A DNA stretch of 64,000 nucleotides from Sphingopyxis terrae subsp. terrae NBRC 15098. Its GTDB lineage: Bacteria > Pseudomonadota > Alphaproteobacteria > Sphingomonadales > Sphingomonadaceae. Location of the stretch: contig NZ_CP013342.1 in NCBI RefSeq assembly GCF_001610975.1, positions 1,178,001 to 1,242,000 on the forward strand, in the 5' to 3' direction. Each line of letters opens with the position of its first letter. The first letter of the stretch is position 1. The notes beneath the pieces were generated by a model. It did no database searches, was not told where the DNA came from, and was given only the letters and a program-made list of their open reading frames with translations. The position numbers and the translations under genes were made by a program. Shown here piece after piece: positions 41,265 to 49,774 of the stretch.

Positions 41265-42656
41265 ATGAAATATCTGTTGGCGCTGCTGGCGATGCTCGCG
41301 GGCACGCTGTCGGGCCCGGCCGTGCAGGCGGCCCCCGCGAGCGAGGAGGAGGCCTATGAGATCGGCCTCGACGCCTATACCTATGGCTATCCGATGGTGC
41401 TGATGGACACGACCCGGCTCGTATCGACCAATGCCGGTGCGCCCGGACGGCTGCGCGCGCCGATGAACGATTTCTCGCATATGCGAACCTATCCCGACGC
41501 GACCTTCAAGGATGTCGTGCGCCCCAACGCCGACACGCTTTATTCCTCGCTATGGTATGACGTGGGCAAGGACCCGCTCGTCCTGACGCTGCCGAAGACC
41601 GCCGGCCGCTATCATGTGGTGCCGATCATGGACATGTGGACCGAGGTGTTCGCGACGCTGGGCACGCGCACCACGGGCAACGACGGTGGTACCGTCGCTC
41701 TGGTCGGTCCGCATTGGCAGGGCAGGCTGCCCCAGGGGATGCGGATGGTGCGCAGCCCGACCGACATGGGGTGGATCATCGGGCGCATCCAGACCAACGG
41801 CCCCGCCGATTACGACCATGTCCACAGCCTGCAGGCAGGCTATGATGCTGCGCCGCTGTCGCAATGGGGCAAACCGCGCGCCGTCACAATGCCGAAGGTC
41901 GACAGCAGCGTCGACATGAAGACCCCGCCGGTGATCCAGGTCGCACAGATGACGCCCGGCGCCTTTTTCGCGCGCTTCGCTGAGGTGATGAAGCGCAATC
42001 CGCCGCACGCGACCGATTACGCGATCCTGCTGCGCATGGAGCGCGTCGGGCTGGTTCCGGGACAGGATTTCGACCTCGCAAAGGCCGATCCGGCGGTCCA
42101 GCGCGGCCTGACGCGCGCCGCGGCCGACGCCTATCAGCGGATGCTCGATCGCCGTAAACGGCTGGCGCTGACGCGCAACAATTGGGTCGCGCTGGGCAAT
42201 GCGCTGGGCGTCTATGGCAATGACTATCTCCAACGCGCCTTCGTTGCCTATGCCGGGCTGGGTGCGCTGCCGCCCGAGGAAGCCATCTACCCGATGGCGC
42301 CGCTCGACAGCGAGGGCAAGCCGCTGACCGGTGCCGCACGCTATGTGCTGCATTTCGACAAGGACCAGCTTCCGCCCGCTGACGCCTTCTGGTCGCTGAC
42401 CATGTATGGCGAAGATCAGTTCTTCGTCGACAATCCGATCGGCCGCTATGCGATCGGCGATCGCGACAAGCTGGCGTTCAATGCCGACGGATCGCTCGAC
42501 CTCTATATCCAGAAGGACGACCCCGGCGCCGACAAACAGGCCAACTGGCTGCCCGCCCCCGCCGGGTCCTTTTCGATGAACCTGCGCCTCTACCTGCCCG
42601 AGCGCGCGGCGCGCGAAGGCCGCTGGACGCCGCCCGCAATCAAGCGGCTGCCCTGA
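41265..42656 (+). CDS. DUF1254/DUF1214 exported protein
   Basis: A 463-aa protein with signal peptide YLLALLAMLAGTLSGPAVQA. The N-terminal DUF1254 domain (EIGLDAYTYGYPMVLMDTTR, PNADTLYSSLWYDV) is followed by a C-terminal DUF1214 domain (GAARYVLHFDKDQLPPADAFWSLTMYGEDQFFVDNPIGRYAIGDR). The family is widespread and uncharacterised, often periplasmic. AGGAGTGAGG upstream supports the start. Confidence 0.9.
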   Translation: MKYLLALLAMLAGTLSGPAVQAAPASEEEAYEIGLDAYTYGYPMVLMDTTRLVSTNAGAPGRLRAPMNDFSHMRTYPDATFKDVVRPNADTLYSSLWYDVGKDPLVLTLPKTAGRYHVVPIMDMWTEVFATLGTRTTGNDGGTVALVGPHWQGRLPQGMRMVRSPTDMGWIIGRIQTNGPADYDHVHSLQAGYDAAPLSQWGKPRAVTMPKVDSSVDMKTPPVIQVAQMTPGAFFARFAEVMKRNPPHATDYAILLRMERVGLVPGQDFDLAKADPAVQRGLTRAAADAYQRMLDRRKRLALTRNNWVALGNALGVYGNDYLQRAFVAYAGLGALPPEEAIYPMAPLDSEGKPLTGAARYVLHFDKDQLPPADAFWSLTMYGEDQFFVDNPIGRYAIGDRDKLAFNADGSLDLYIQKDDPGADKQANWLPAPAGSFSMNLRLYLPERAAREGRWTPPAIKRLP

Positions 42657-42698
42657 AGCGGATTGAGGTAAGGCGAAGCGGGCCTGCCGCGCCGACGG

Positions 42699-43883
42699 CT
42701 ATTTGTCGACGACGAGGCAGGCCTGTCCGCTCTTCTGGAGCGTAGCGCAAAAGCCCTGGGCATCGGCGCGGGTGGCAAAGCCAGTGGCGTGAAGCCGCGT
42801 GACCGACCCCGCCTTGACATAGGCGGGGGTCTGGGCCGCGACGGCGGGATATTTGCGCGCCAGCGTCGCCCACAATTTCTTCGCATTGCCATCAACGGCA
42901 AAGGCGCCGAGCTGTGCGCGCCAGGGGCCGGAGGTTGCGACGCGCACCGGCGCGGGCTTGGCCGCGGCATCGGGCGTCGCCGCCGGTTCGACGCGGATAC
43001 GTTTGGGCGCCGGAGCCGCGGCCGGGGTTGCCGGCAGCGGGCCCGCCAGCGGCGGCGCAGCATAGCTGGTCCCTGGCTTGGCGGCGGCCGTCGCGGCGAC
43101 GCCATCGGCTCTCGCTTCGCTCGCGGCGGTGGCGGCGTCGCGCGCCTTGGCGGGCTTCGCGGCGGAGGGCTGCGGTTCGATCAGCGGCGGCGGCGTATAG
43201 CTCGCGCCCGGTTGGGAGGCCGGCAGGCGGGCCGTGCGGATCGTCGGCGCGGGCGCTGCGTCGGGCGCCGGGGCGCCCGCACTGACCGCCGCGAGACGCG
43301 CACGCGCTTCGTCCTTTTCCATCTGCGGCAGCATGGCGAGCCCGCGCTGACGCTGGTCGAGCGGCACGAGCTGGTCGAGCTGGACCAGCCGCGCCGAGGC
43401 GACAGTCAGCCCGGCATCGCTGGCGCGTTTCGTCAGCGCATAGCTGCGCGGCCAGTCCTTGGCGATGAGGTCGCCGTTGAACAGCGCGGTGCCGAGTACA
43501 TATTGCGCGCGCGGCTCGCCGCGTTCGGCCGAGCGGATGATATAGGGCATCGCCTCCTTCTGCCGCCCGGCGGTGAAGATGACGAGGCCAAGATTATCCT
43601 CAGCCTGGAGATGGCCCTGTTTTGCGGCGCGGCGATACCAGCTTTCGGCCTGCACCAGATCGACCGCCACACCGCGCCCGAGCTTGTACGCCTGGCCCAG
43701 ATTGAACTGCGCATCGGCATCGCCGGCGAGCGCCAGCGGCCGCCATTCGGCCACCGCCTTCGCAAAATCGCCGGCCTGCCACGCGTCGACGCCATCCTTG
43801 ACGTCCGCGTGAGCGGGCAGCGCGAAAGCGAGGGCCGAAGCGATCGGGAGCGCGAGGCGCAGCGCGGTGCGAAATGAACGCAT
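42699..43883 (-). CDS. Sel1-repeat / SPOR-domain exported protein
   Basis: A 394-aa protein. The signal peptide LALPIASALAFALPAHA is followed by Sel1-like repeats (about 50-160: DADAQFNLGQAYKLGRGVAVDLVQAESWYRRAAKQG, GEPRAQYVLGTALFNGDL). A long Ala/Pro-rich linker (about 210-310) leads to a C-terminal SPOR domain (WRAQLGAFAVDGNAKKLWATLARKYP..), which binds denuded septal peptidoglycan in studied cases. The ATG at 43881-43883 has TTGGAG upstream. It is divergent from parA, and the locus holds a second SPOR protein at its far end. Confidence 0.88.
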   Translation of the reverse strand: MRSFRTALRLALPIASALAFALPAHADVKDGVDAWQAGDFAKAVAEWRPLALAGDADAQFNLGQAYKLGRGVAVDLVQAESWYRRAAKQGHLQAEDNLGLVIFTAGRQKEAMPYIIRSAERGEPRAQYVLGTALFNGDLIAKDWPRSYALTKRASDAGLTVASARLVQLDQLVPLDQRQRGLAMLPQMEKDEARARLAAVSAGAPAPDAAPAPTIRTARLPASQPGASYTPPPLIEPQPSAAKPAKARDAATAASEARADGVAATAAAKPGTSYAAPPLAGPLPATPAAAPAPKRIRVEPAATPDAAAKPAPVRVATSGPWRAQLGAFAVDGNAKKLWATLARKYPAVAAQTPAYVKAGSVTRLHATGFATRADAQGFCATLQKSGQACLVVDK

Positions 43884-44141
43884 CTTATTCTCCAATGACT
43901 TGCGCCGCACCGGGCGGCCGGCCGTCGCGGCAGCCGGTCCTAACCCCAAATGGCTAACAGCCCCTTAGCATAGAGGCCGGGCGCAGCGAAGTTGCCCCGC
44001 TTCGGCACATGTCGTTACTGACGCCTTGTTAACCAGATTTCTGCGCAATTCGTTCACCTTCTTTTTATCATCGTTAACCCAATTTTAGCTCCCTGCATGG
44101 CATTCCCCCGCCAATTCGTTGATTTTTTCAGGGGGACAGCA
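43884..44141. promoter_or_regulatory. divergent regulatory region of the SPOR/parA locus
   Basis: 258 bases, more AT-rich than the surroundings in the last 120. It holds several TTAA-type elements, including TTAACCAG (44029-44036) and the CtrA-like site at 44074-44088. No gene is supported. Confidence 0.5.
44074..44088 (+). promoter_or_regulatory. CtrA-box-like element upstream of parA
   Basis: TTAA-CCCAATT-TTAG fits the CtrA consensus TTAA-N7-TTAA at seven of eight conserved positions. It lies 54 bases ahead of the GTG start used for parA. Confidence 0.4.
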
Positions 44142-44864
44142 GTGCGCGTTCTGGCATTGGCTTCACAAAAGGGCGGGTCGGGCAAGACGACCCTGTCGGG
44201 GCATCTGGCGGTGCAGGCCCAGCTTGCAGGCGCCGGTCCGGTCGTCCTGATCGACATCGATCCGCAGGGTTCGCTTGCCGACTGGTGGAATGAACGCGAG
44301 ACCGATCTGCCGGCCTTTGCGCAGACGACCGTCGCGCGGCTGGCGTCCGACCTCGAGATATTGCGCCAGCAGGGCTTCAAGCTCGCGGTCATCGACACAC
44401 CGCCCGCGATCACCATGGCGATCCAGAGCGTGATTTCGGTCGCCGAGCTGATCGTCGTCCCGACGCGTCCGAGCCCCCACGACCTGCGCGCCGTCGGCGC
44501 CACCGTCGACCTGTGCGAACGCGCGGGCAAGCCGCTGGTGTTCGTCGTCAACGCGGCAACCCCGAAAGCCAAGATCACAAGCGAAGCGGCGGTTGCGCTG
44601 TCGCAGCACGGCACCGTCGCGCCGGTGACGCTGCACCATCGCACCGATTATGCGGCTTCGATGATCGATGGCCGCACGGTGATGGAGGTCGATCCGAACA
44701 GCCGTTCGGCCGACGAGATCCGCCAGCTTTGGACCTATATAAACGACCGGCTGGAAAAGAATTTCCGCCGCACCGTCTTCTCCGCCCCGATGCCGGCACA
44801 GCCCGGCTACGGCACCGTCCGCCCGATGGGCGGCGGTTTCGGCCGCCGCATGGCCGGCCAGTGA
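44142..44864 (+). CDS. ParA/MinD-family ATPase
   Basis: A 240-aa deviant Walker ATPase. KGGSGKTT spans residues 10-17, and the second Walker element is LIDIDPQGSLADWW; VIDTPPA supplies the Walker B-like region. GTG 44142 is preferred: AGGGGGAC lies six bases upstream and the protein then begins MRVLALASQKGG, as ParA proteins do. An in-frame ATG at 44097 is possible but would lie very close to the CtrA-like element. There is no N-terminal HTH. The gene is followed by a basic RHH-like partner, as in plasmid-type ParA/ParG-like modules, but no parS-like repeats are visible. Confidence 0.87.
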   Translation: MRVLALASQKGGSGKTTLSGHLAVQAQLAGAGPVVLIDIDPQGSLADWWNERETDLPAFAQTTVARLASDLEILRQQGFKLAVIDTPPAITMAIQSVISVAELIVVPTRPSPHDLRAVGATVDLCERAGKPLVFVVNAATPKAKITSEAAVALSQHGTVAPVTLHHRTDYAASMIDGRTVMEVDPNSRSADEIRQLWTYINDRLEKNFRRTVFSAPMPAQPGYGTVRPMGGGFGRRMAGQ

Positions 44865-44881
44865 ACGGGGGAGTAGAAAAA

Positions 44882-45598
44882 ATGGGCGAACCCAAACCCC
44901 TCGCATCGCTGAGCGCCGGACTGCTGGCCCGCAAGGGCGCTGCACGGCCTGCCATGCGCCGCCAGCCACTCGGCAGCGGCCCCGCCGCGACCTTCGGCCA
45001 GCAGGGCTATGACGATCTGGGCTGGAACGACATGGGCTATGATGTCGATCCGCAGCAGTCGACGGAACCGGCACGTATGGTCGATCTGAAGCCGCTGCTC
45101 GCCGGATCGGTGCTCGATCACAATGCCGCTGCCGAACATGCGGTCGACGCCAGCACCGGCCACGAGCTGATCGCCGAAGAAACGGCCGACCTGACGCCCG
45201 CCGACATGGCGCCGCTCGATCCGACGCCGGTCGATCTGACTGGCGCGCCGGCGGCCGACTTTGCTCCCGAAGCAGTCGAAGTTCCCGAAATCGTTCGCCA
45301 GCAGGAATCGCTGATCGAGCGCGTCGCGGCCGTGGCCCGCAAGGTCGAGGCGCGGCCCGAGCCCAAGGCGAAGAAGGACAAGGCGCCGCGAACGCAGCGC
45401 GCTCGCGAAAAAGCGGCGTTCACGCTCCGCCTCGATGCCGAACGCCATTTGCGCCTGCGCCTTGCGAGTGCGGTGACCAACCGGTCGGCGCAGACGATCC
45501 TGACCGAACTGCTCGACGATTATCTGTCGGCCTTGCCCGAAATCGACGCGATGGCGAGCCGCCTGCCCGCCGCGCGCCCGCTGCGCAAGTCGGCCTGA
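44882..45598 (+). CDS. ParA-partner protein with ribbon-helix-helix-like C-terminus
   Basis: A 238-aa protein I do not recognise by name. The N-terminal 150 residues look disordered (PLASLSAGLLARKGAARPAMRRQ, then an acidic Asp/Pro/Ala region). A short basic stretch (KVEARPEPKAKKDKAPRTQRAREK) precedes a compact C-terminal segment AAFTLRLDAERHLRLRLASAVTNRSAQTILTELLDDYL, whose beta-strand plus two helices fit an RHH DNA-binding fold. GGGGGAG lies nine bases before the ATG. It is 17 bases behind parA, so it is the probable DNA- or cargo-binding partner. Confidence 0.72.
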   Translation: MGEPKPLASLSAGLLARKGAARPAMRRQPLGSGPAATFGQQGYDDLGWNDMGYDVDPQQSTEPARMVDLKPLLAGSVLDHNAAAEHAVDASTGHELIAEETADLTPADMAPLDPTPVDLTGAPAADFAPEAVEVPEIVRQQESLIERVAAVARKVEARPEPKAKKDKAPRTQRAREKAAFTLRLDAERHLRLRLASAVTNRSAQTILTELLDDYLSALPEIDAMASRLPAARPLRKSA

Positions 45599-45625
45599 TC
45601 CGGACCAGATAAAGGGGGACCTGAC

Positions 45626-47029
45626 ATGAACCGCAACATGCTGATGAAGCTGGCCGTTTCGGGCTTTGTCCTGGGCGTTACCACGACCGGGTGCGCCGCA
45701 CCGGGCAAGGTCGCCGCGGGGCCGAACGACGCCGCGGGCAAGCCCGAGGTTGCCGCCGCGTCGGCCGAGAAGGCGCGCGCCGCCCTTGAGGATGGCAAGG
45801 TCAGCAAGGCGGTCGGTCTTGCCGAAGCCGCGGTCGCGGCGAGCCCACGCGACGGCCATTACCGCGCGCTGCTCGGTCAGGCCTATCTGAACGACGGACG
45901 CTTCGCCTCGGCGACCGACGCCCTGTCGGAAGCGATGGAGCTGGGCGTCAAGGACAGCAACACGGTGCTCGCAATGACGCTGGCGCATATCGCGCAGGGC
46001 AAGACATCGCAGGCGGTGTCGCTGCTCAAGGAAAATTTCGATACCGTTCCGGCCCCCGACCTCGGCCTCGCGCTCGCGCTGGCCGGAGACACCGAATCGG
46101 CAATCTATATCCTGACCGAAGCCGCGCGCGCCGAAGGCGCGACCGCGCGCACGCGGCAGAATCTGGCGCTGGCGCTTGCCCTGTCGGGCCGCTGGGCGCA
46201 GGCGCGCATCGTCGCGTCGCAGGATCTGTCGCTCGCGAAGGTGGAAACGCGCATGGCCGAATGGTCGAAACTGGCCGAACAACCCAATTCGCAGCTTCGC
46301 GTCGCGAGCCTGATCGGCACGACGCCGCAACAGGATGCCGGTATGCCGGTGCGCCTTGCGCTCAGCAACTTCGCCGGTACGCAGATGGCCGCCGCCGATA
46401 CCGCGCCGGCCGCCGACGCCCCGGTTCTGGCGAGCGCCGATCCCGCGCCGGTCGGTCAGTTTGCGCCGCCGCCGCCGCTGCTCGCCAGTGCCGACAGCGC
46501 GATCCGCACGGTCGAACTGCCGATGCCGCAGCGCGACGCCAATGGCGTCGTGCCGGTCACCGATCTGCCGCAGCCCAAGGCCGCGCCCGTCATCATGGCC
46601 GACGCCAAGCCCTATCGCGCCGCGCCGCGCGTCGCGGGCGATTATGTTCGCAAGCCGTCGCCCGAAGCGAAGGAACTGGCCGCGAAGGTCATGCCGCGCG
46701 TCGCCGCCTTCGATGCCGCCAGGCCGCAGGGCTGGGCCGTCCAGCTCGGCGCCTATGACAGCCTGGGCATCGCCAAGGAAAAGTGGGGCGTGTTGAAAAA
46801 GCGCAACGGCGTGCTGGCCGCTTATCCGGCTTCGAGCCATTCAGCGGTCGTCGATGGCCGCACCTTCTTCCGCTTGACCGTCAACGGTCTCGGCTCGCGC
46901 GCCGACGCCGTGAAGCTGTGCCGCAGCCTCAAGGCCCAGGGCCAGAGCTGCTTCGTCCGCGAAATGGGCGGCAGCGAGGCGATCCAGTGGGCATCGGCGG
47001 GCAAGCCGGTGCGCATGGCCGCGCGCTGA
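45626..47029 (+). CDS. TPR / SPOR-domain lipoprotein
   Basis: A 467-aa protein with a signal peptide ending in a lipobox-like TTGC near residue 23. TPR-like helical repeats span about 45-215 (AEKARAALEDGKVSKAVGLAEAAVAASPRDGHYRALLGQAYLNDGRFASATDALSEAMELG). A long Ala/Pro linker leads to a C-terminal SPOR domain (GWAVQLGAYDSLGIAKEKWGVLKKRNG). AGGGGGACC precedes the ATG. It is the third gene after parA and shares its architecture with the divergent Sel1-SPOR protein, so the four genes probably serve one envelope or positioning task. Confidence 0.85.
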   Translation: MNRNMLMKLAVSGFVLGVTTTGCAAPGKVAAGPNDAAGKPEVAAASAEKARAALEDGKVSKAVGLAEAAVAASPRDGHYRALLGQAYLNDGRFASATDALSEAMELGVKDSNTVLAMTLAHIAQGKTSQAVSLLKENFDTVPAPDLGLALALAGDTESAIYILTEAARAEGATARTRQNLALALALSGRWAQARIVASQDLSLAKVETRMAEWSKLAEQPNSQLRVASLIGTTPQQDAGMPVRLALSNFAGTQMAAADTAPAADAPVLASADPAPVGQFAPPPPLLASADSAIRTVELPMPQRDANGVVPVTDLPQPKAAPVIMADAKPYRAAPRVAGDYVRKPSPEAKELAAKVMPRVAAFDAARPQGWAVQLGAYDSLGIAKEKWGVLKKRNGVLAAYPASSHSAVVDGRTFFRLTVNGLGSRADAVKLCRSLKAQGQSCFVREMGGSEAIQWASAGKPVRMAAR

Positions 47030-47039
47030 ACAAAGTTAT

Positions 47040-47061
47040 CCCCTTCCACCAGAGGAAGGGG
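47040..47061 (+). terminator. hairpin behind the SPOR lipoprotein gene
   Basis: CCCCTTCC-ACCAGA-GGAAGGGG forms an 8-bp stem followed by TTTA. It is a plausible but weak rho-independent terminator. A second perfect 10-bp stem (GAAAGGGGCG / CGCCCCTTTC, 47071-47104) follows. Confidence 0.55.
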
Positions 47062-47305
47062 TTTAGGGGGGAAAGGGGCGTAGCCGGGGGGCCGCGCCCC
47101 TTTCGCGTCTGCAGGCGCTCTCCCTGGCGCGCCAGCACCTATTCGCCGAGCGCCGACAGGCGGTAAGAAGGTCCGATCGGAACTTGTTTTGTTCTCATCG
47201 CCGTGCCCCCTTGGCGACGATCCCTGTCGCCGACAGGCAGCGATGCGATCAACAACGGGCGATCGCCGGCTTTGCGCCACGCGCTTTTACGGCTAGGGCG
47301 AGCGG

Positions 47306-47683
47306 ATGAACGGACTTTTCCCTGTCATGGTCGGCGGTGCGATCGGCGCGGGTGCGCGGCACCTGGTCGGCCAGATCCTGCTCGCGCGGCTTGGCCCCGG
47401 CTTTCCCTGGTGGACCTTGTCGGTCAATATCGCCGGCAGCCTGATGATGGGGCTGCTGATCGGCTGGCTCGCGCGTAGCGGCGGCAGCGATCAGGCCCGA
47501 CTGTTCCTGGGCGTCGGGGTGCTGGGCGGCTTCACCACCTTCTCGTCGTTCAGCATGGAGTTTTGGACGCTGTTCGAACGGGGCCAGATGGCGCAAGCGG
47601 CGGCCTATGTCGGCGCGTCGGTCATCATCGGTATTGCGGCGTGCGGCGTCGGAATGGCCATGATGCGGCAGCTTCCCGCATGA
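47306..47683 (+). CDS. crcB: fluoride ion channel CrcB/FluC
   Basis: A 125-aa membrane protein with four helices, which exports fluoride as an antiparallel dimer. Conserved pore elements are present: GGAIGAGARH, NIAGSLMMG (pore Asn) and GGFTTFSSFSME. The length is standard. The stop overlaps the rluC start (ATGA). I looked for the fluoride riboswitch in the 276 bases upstream and did not find it. Confidence 0.95.
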   Translation: MNGLFPVMVGGAIGAGARHLVGQILLARLGPGFPWWTLSVNIAGSLMMGLLIGWLARSGGSDQARLFLGVGVLGGFTTFSSFSMEFWTLFERGQMAQAAAYVGASVIIGIAACGVGMAMMRQLPA

Positions 47684-48918
47684 GCGGCGACAGCGCCATT
47701 GTCGCCGAGGAGGATGACGGCATCCGCCTCGACCGCTGGTTCAAAAGGCACCGGCCGGGCACGCCCCACGCGCTGATCGCGCGCTGGGCCCGGTCGGGTG
47801 AACTGACCGTCGACGGGCGCAAGGCCGATGTCTCGGACCGGATCGAGGCGGGGCAGACAATCGCGATGCCGGTACCGCCCACGGCGCCAACCGGCCCCCG
47901 GCCGCGCAAGGAAAAGGCGCTGTCGCCCGCCGATATCGCGCTCGCCGAAGCGATGGTCATCCACCGCGACAAGAGCGCGCTGGTGCTCGACAAGCCGCCG
48001 GGCCTCGCGACGCAAGGCGGAACCAAGACCGACAGCCATGTCGACGGCCTGCTCGGCGCCCTGCAGGGCGATGCCGCCGTGCGTCCCAAGCTGGTCCACC
48101 GGCTCGACAAGGATACGTCGGGCGCGCTGCTCGTCGCGCGCACTCCGCGCGCCGCCGCATGGTTCGCCAAGGCCTTTTCGAACCGCAGCGCTCGCAAGAC
48201 CTATTGGGCGATCGTTGTCGGCGTCCCCGACATCGCGCAGGGCGAGATCGACCTGCCGCTCGCCAAGCAACCCGGATCGGGCGGCGAGAAGATGCACGTC
48301 GACGAGAAAGGCCTGCCGTCGAAATCGCGCTATCGCGTCATCGAACGCGCGGGGAACAGTGCGGCGTGGGTCGAACTGCAGCCGCTGACCGGCCGCACGC
48401 ATCAATTGCGCGTCCATATGGCGGCGATCGGCCATCCGATCGTCGGCGACGGCAAATATGGCGGCAAGGGCGCGTTCCTGACCGGAACCATCAGCCGCAA
48501 ACTGCACCTGCACAGCCGCCGGCTGCGCATCGACCATCCCGACGGCGGCGCGATCGACATCAGCGCGCCGCTGCCGCCGCATTTCGCCGAAAGTCTGGAG
48601 GCGCTGGGCTTCGACCCGCTGCTCGGCGACCTGCTGACCGAAGAGGCGCCGCGCGTATCGACCAAGACGGTGCAGAAGGCGAAGGCCAAGGCGCATGCGA
48701 AGCAGGTGCGCAAGGCACGACGCGGTGAACGGCGCGGCCGTGCCGAGGCGAAGGTCCAATCGAAACAGGGGACGGCGAAAGCAGCGAAGTCGAAACCGGG
48801 GACGGCGAAATCCGGCGCACCGAAGCCGGGCGGCAAACCGTCCGCAAAGCGCGGCCCGGCGAAGCCCGGCGCCGCCAAGACGGGCGCCCGTGGTCCGGCG
48901 CCGCGGAAGCCGCGCTGA
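47680..48918 (+). CDS. rluC: 23S rRNA pseudouridine synthase RluC-type, with long basic tail
   Basis: A 412-aa enzyme of the RluA/C/D group. An N-terminal S4 RNA-binding domain (DDGIRLDRWFKRHRPGTPHALIARWARSGELTVDG) precedes the catalytic domain with HRLDKDTSG, catalytic Asp143, and TGRTHQLRVHMAAIGHPIVGDGKYGG. The enzyme core ends near residue 320. The last ~90 residues are a low-complexity Lys/Ala/Gly/Pro tail. It overlaps crcB upstream and paiB downstream. crcB-rluC-...-atp12 order is common in alphaproteobacteria. Confidence 0.93.
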   Translation: MSGDSAIVAEEDDGIRLDRWFKRHRPGTPHALIARWARSGELTVDGRKADVSDRIEAGQTIAMPVPPTAPTGPRPRKEKALSPADIALAEAMVIHRDKSALVLDKPPGLATQGGTKTDSHVDGLLGALQGDAAVRPKLVHRLDKDTSGALLVARTPRAAAWFAKAFSNRSARKTYWAIVVGVPDIAQGEIDLPLAKQPGSGGEKMHVDEKGLPSKSRYRVIERAGNSAAWVELQPLTGRTHQLRVHMAAIGHPIVGDGKYGGKGAFLTGTISRKLHLHSRRLRIDHPDGGAIDISAPLPPHFAESLEALGFDPLLGDLLTEEAPRVSTKTVQKAKAKAHAKQVRKARRGERRGRAEAKVQSKQGTAKAAKSKPGTAKSGAPKPGGKPSAKRGPAKPGAAKTGARGPAPRKPR

Positions 48919-49541
48919 TGCACCCCAATCCGGCGTTCCGGCCCCGGCAGGACGATCTCGCCGCGCTGCTGGTGCGCGAGATCGGCTTTGCCGCCATTTT
49001 CGCGGCGACGCCCGACGGTCCGCGCGTCGCCCACGCGCCCGTCGTGCTCAGCGCCGACGCGACGACGCTGCAATTCCACCTCGCGCGCGGTAACGGGCTG
49101 ACGAAGCATCTTGCCGGCGCGCCGGCGCTCGCGGTGGTGCAGGGCCCCGATGCCTATGTCAGCGCCAACTGGTACACCGACGCCGCAACCGCGGTGCCGA
49201 CATGGAATTATGTCGCGGTCGAGATGGAAGGCGTGCCGCGCAAGCTCGGCGATGCCGAACTGGTCGCGCAGCTCGACACGCTGTCGATGCTGCACGAGGC
49301 ACGCGTTGGCGAAAATCCGCCGTGGACGCGCGCCAAGTTGGACGCCAGCTATTTCGCGCGGTTGACCAGCGCAATCACCGGCTTCGAGATGCGGATCAGC
49401 GCATGGCGGCCGACGGTGAAACTGTCGCAGAACAAGGTTGCCGCCGAGCGCGAGCGCGTGGCAGCGGGAATCGAGCGGACGGGCCACGGCGCCTTGGCGC
49501 ATTTGATGCGCCAGCTCGCAGGCGATAAGGCGGGGGCATGA
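48918..49541 (+). CDS. PaiB-type FMN-binding protein
   Basis: A 207-aa protein of the PaiB family (FMN-binding negative transcriptional regulator fold, split barrel). Signatures: MHPNPAFRP at the start, HLARGNGLTKHL, GPDAYVSANWYTD, VPTWNYVAVEMEG and KLSQNKVAAERE. PaiB was described as a repressor of protease and sporulation genes in Bacillus; the role here is open. The start overlaps the rluC stop (TGATG) and its own stop overlaps the next gene. Confidence 0.92.
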   Translation: MHPNPAFRPRQDDLAALLVREIGFAAIFAATPDGPRVAHAPVVLSADATTLQFHLARGNGLTKHLAGAPALAVVQGPDAYVSANWYTDAATAVPTWNYVAVEMEGVPRKLGDAELVAQLDTLSMLHEARVGENPPWTRAKLDASYFARLTSAITGFEMRISAWRPTVKLSQNKVAAERERVAAGIERTGHGALAHLMRQLAGDKAGA

Positions 49542-49774
49542 GCAACGAACAGGACCGGCTGGCCAAGAAGCGCTTTTTCGCGCTGTCGGCGATGCGAATC
49601 GTCGGCGCGCTTTTCATCATGGCGGGCTTCGTGCTCATACGGGGCGGCTGGGCAATCGCCGGTCAGCCCACCGATCGCTGGATCGGTGTGATCGTTGTCC
49701 TGACCGGCGTGTTCGATTTCGCAATCATGCCGCGCATCCTGGCGCGCCGCTGGCGGACACCGCCCGCGCCATGA
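49538..49774 (+). CDS. small membrane protein of unknown function
   Basis: A 78-aa protein with two clear transmembrane helices (ALSAMRIVGALFIMAGFVLI and WIGVIVVLTGVFDFAIM) and a positively charged tail. ATGA overlaps on both sides place it firmly in the crcB-to-atp12 run. I do not recognise a family. Confidence 0.8.
   Translation: MSNEQDRLAKKRFFALSAMRIVGALFIMAGFVLIRGGWAIAGQPTDRWIGVIVVLTGVFDFAIMPRILARRWRTPPAP

Noticed and set aside
47180-47194. LexA (SOS) box GAAC-N7-GTTC
   Set aside because: The alphaproteobacterial box is a direct repeat GTTC-N7-GTTC (or GAAC-N7-GAAC). Here one half is inverted and no SOS gene follows.
47105-47305. Fluoride riboswitch upstream of crcB
   Set aside because: I looked for the conserved crcB-motif segments (GGNGAUGG and the downstream CUGAUGRC-type element). 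Only short GGCGAT strings are present, without the pseudoknot partners.
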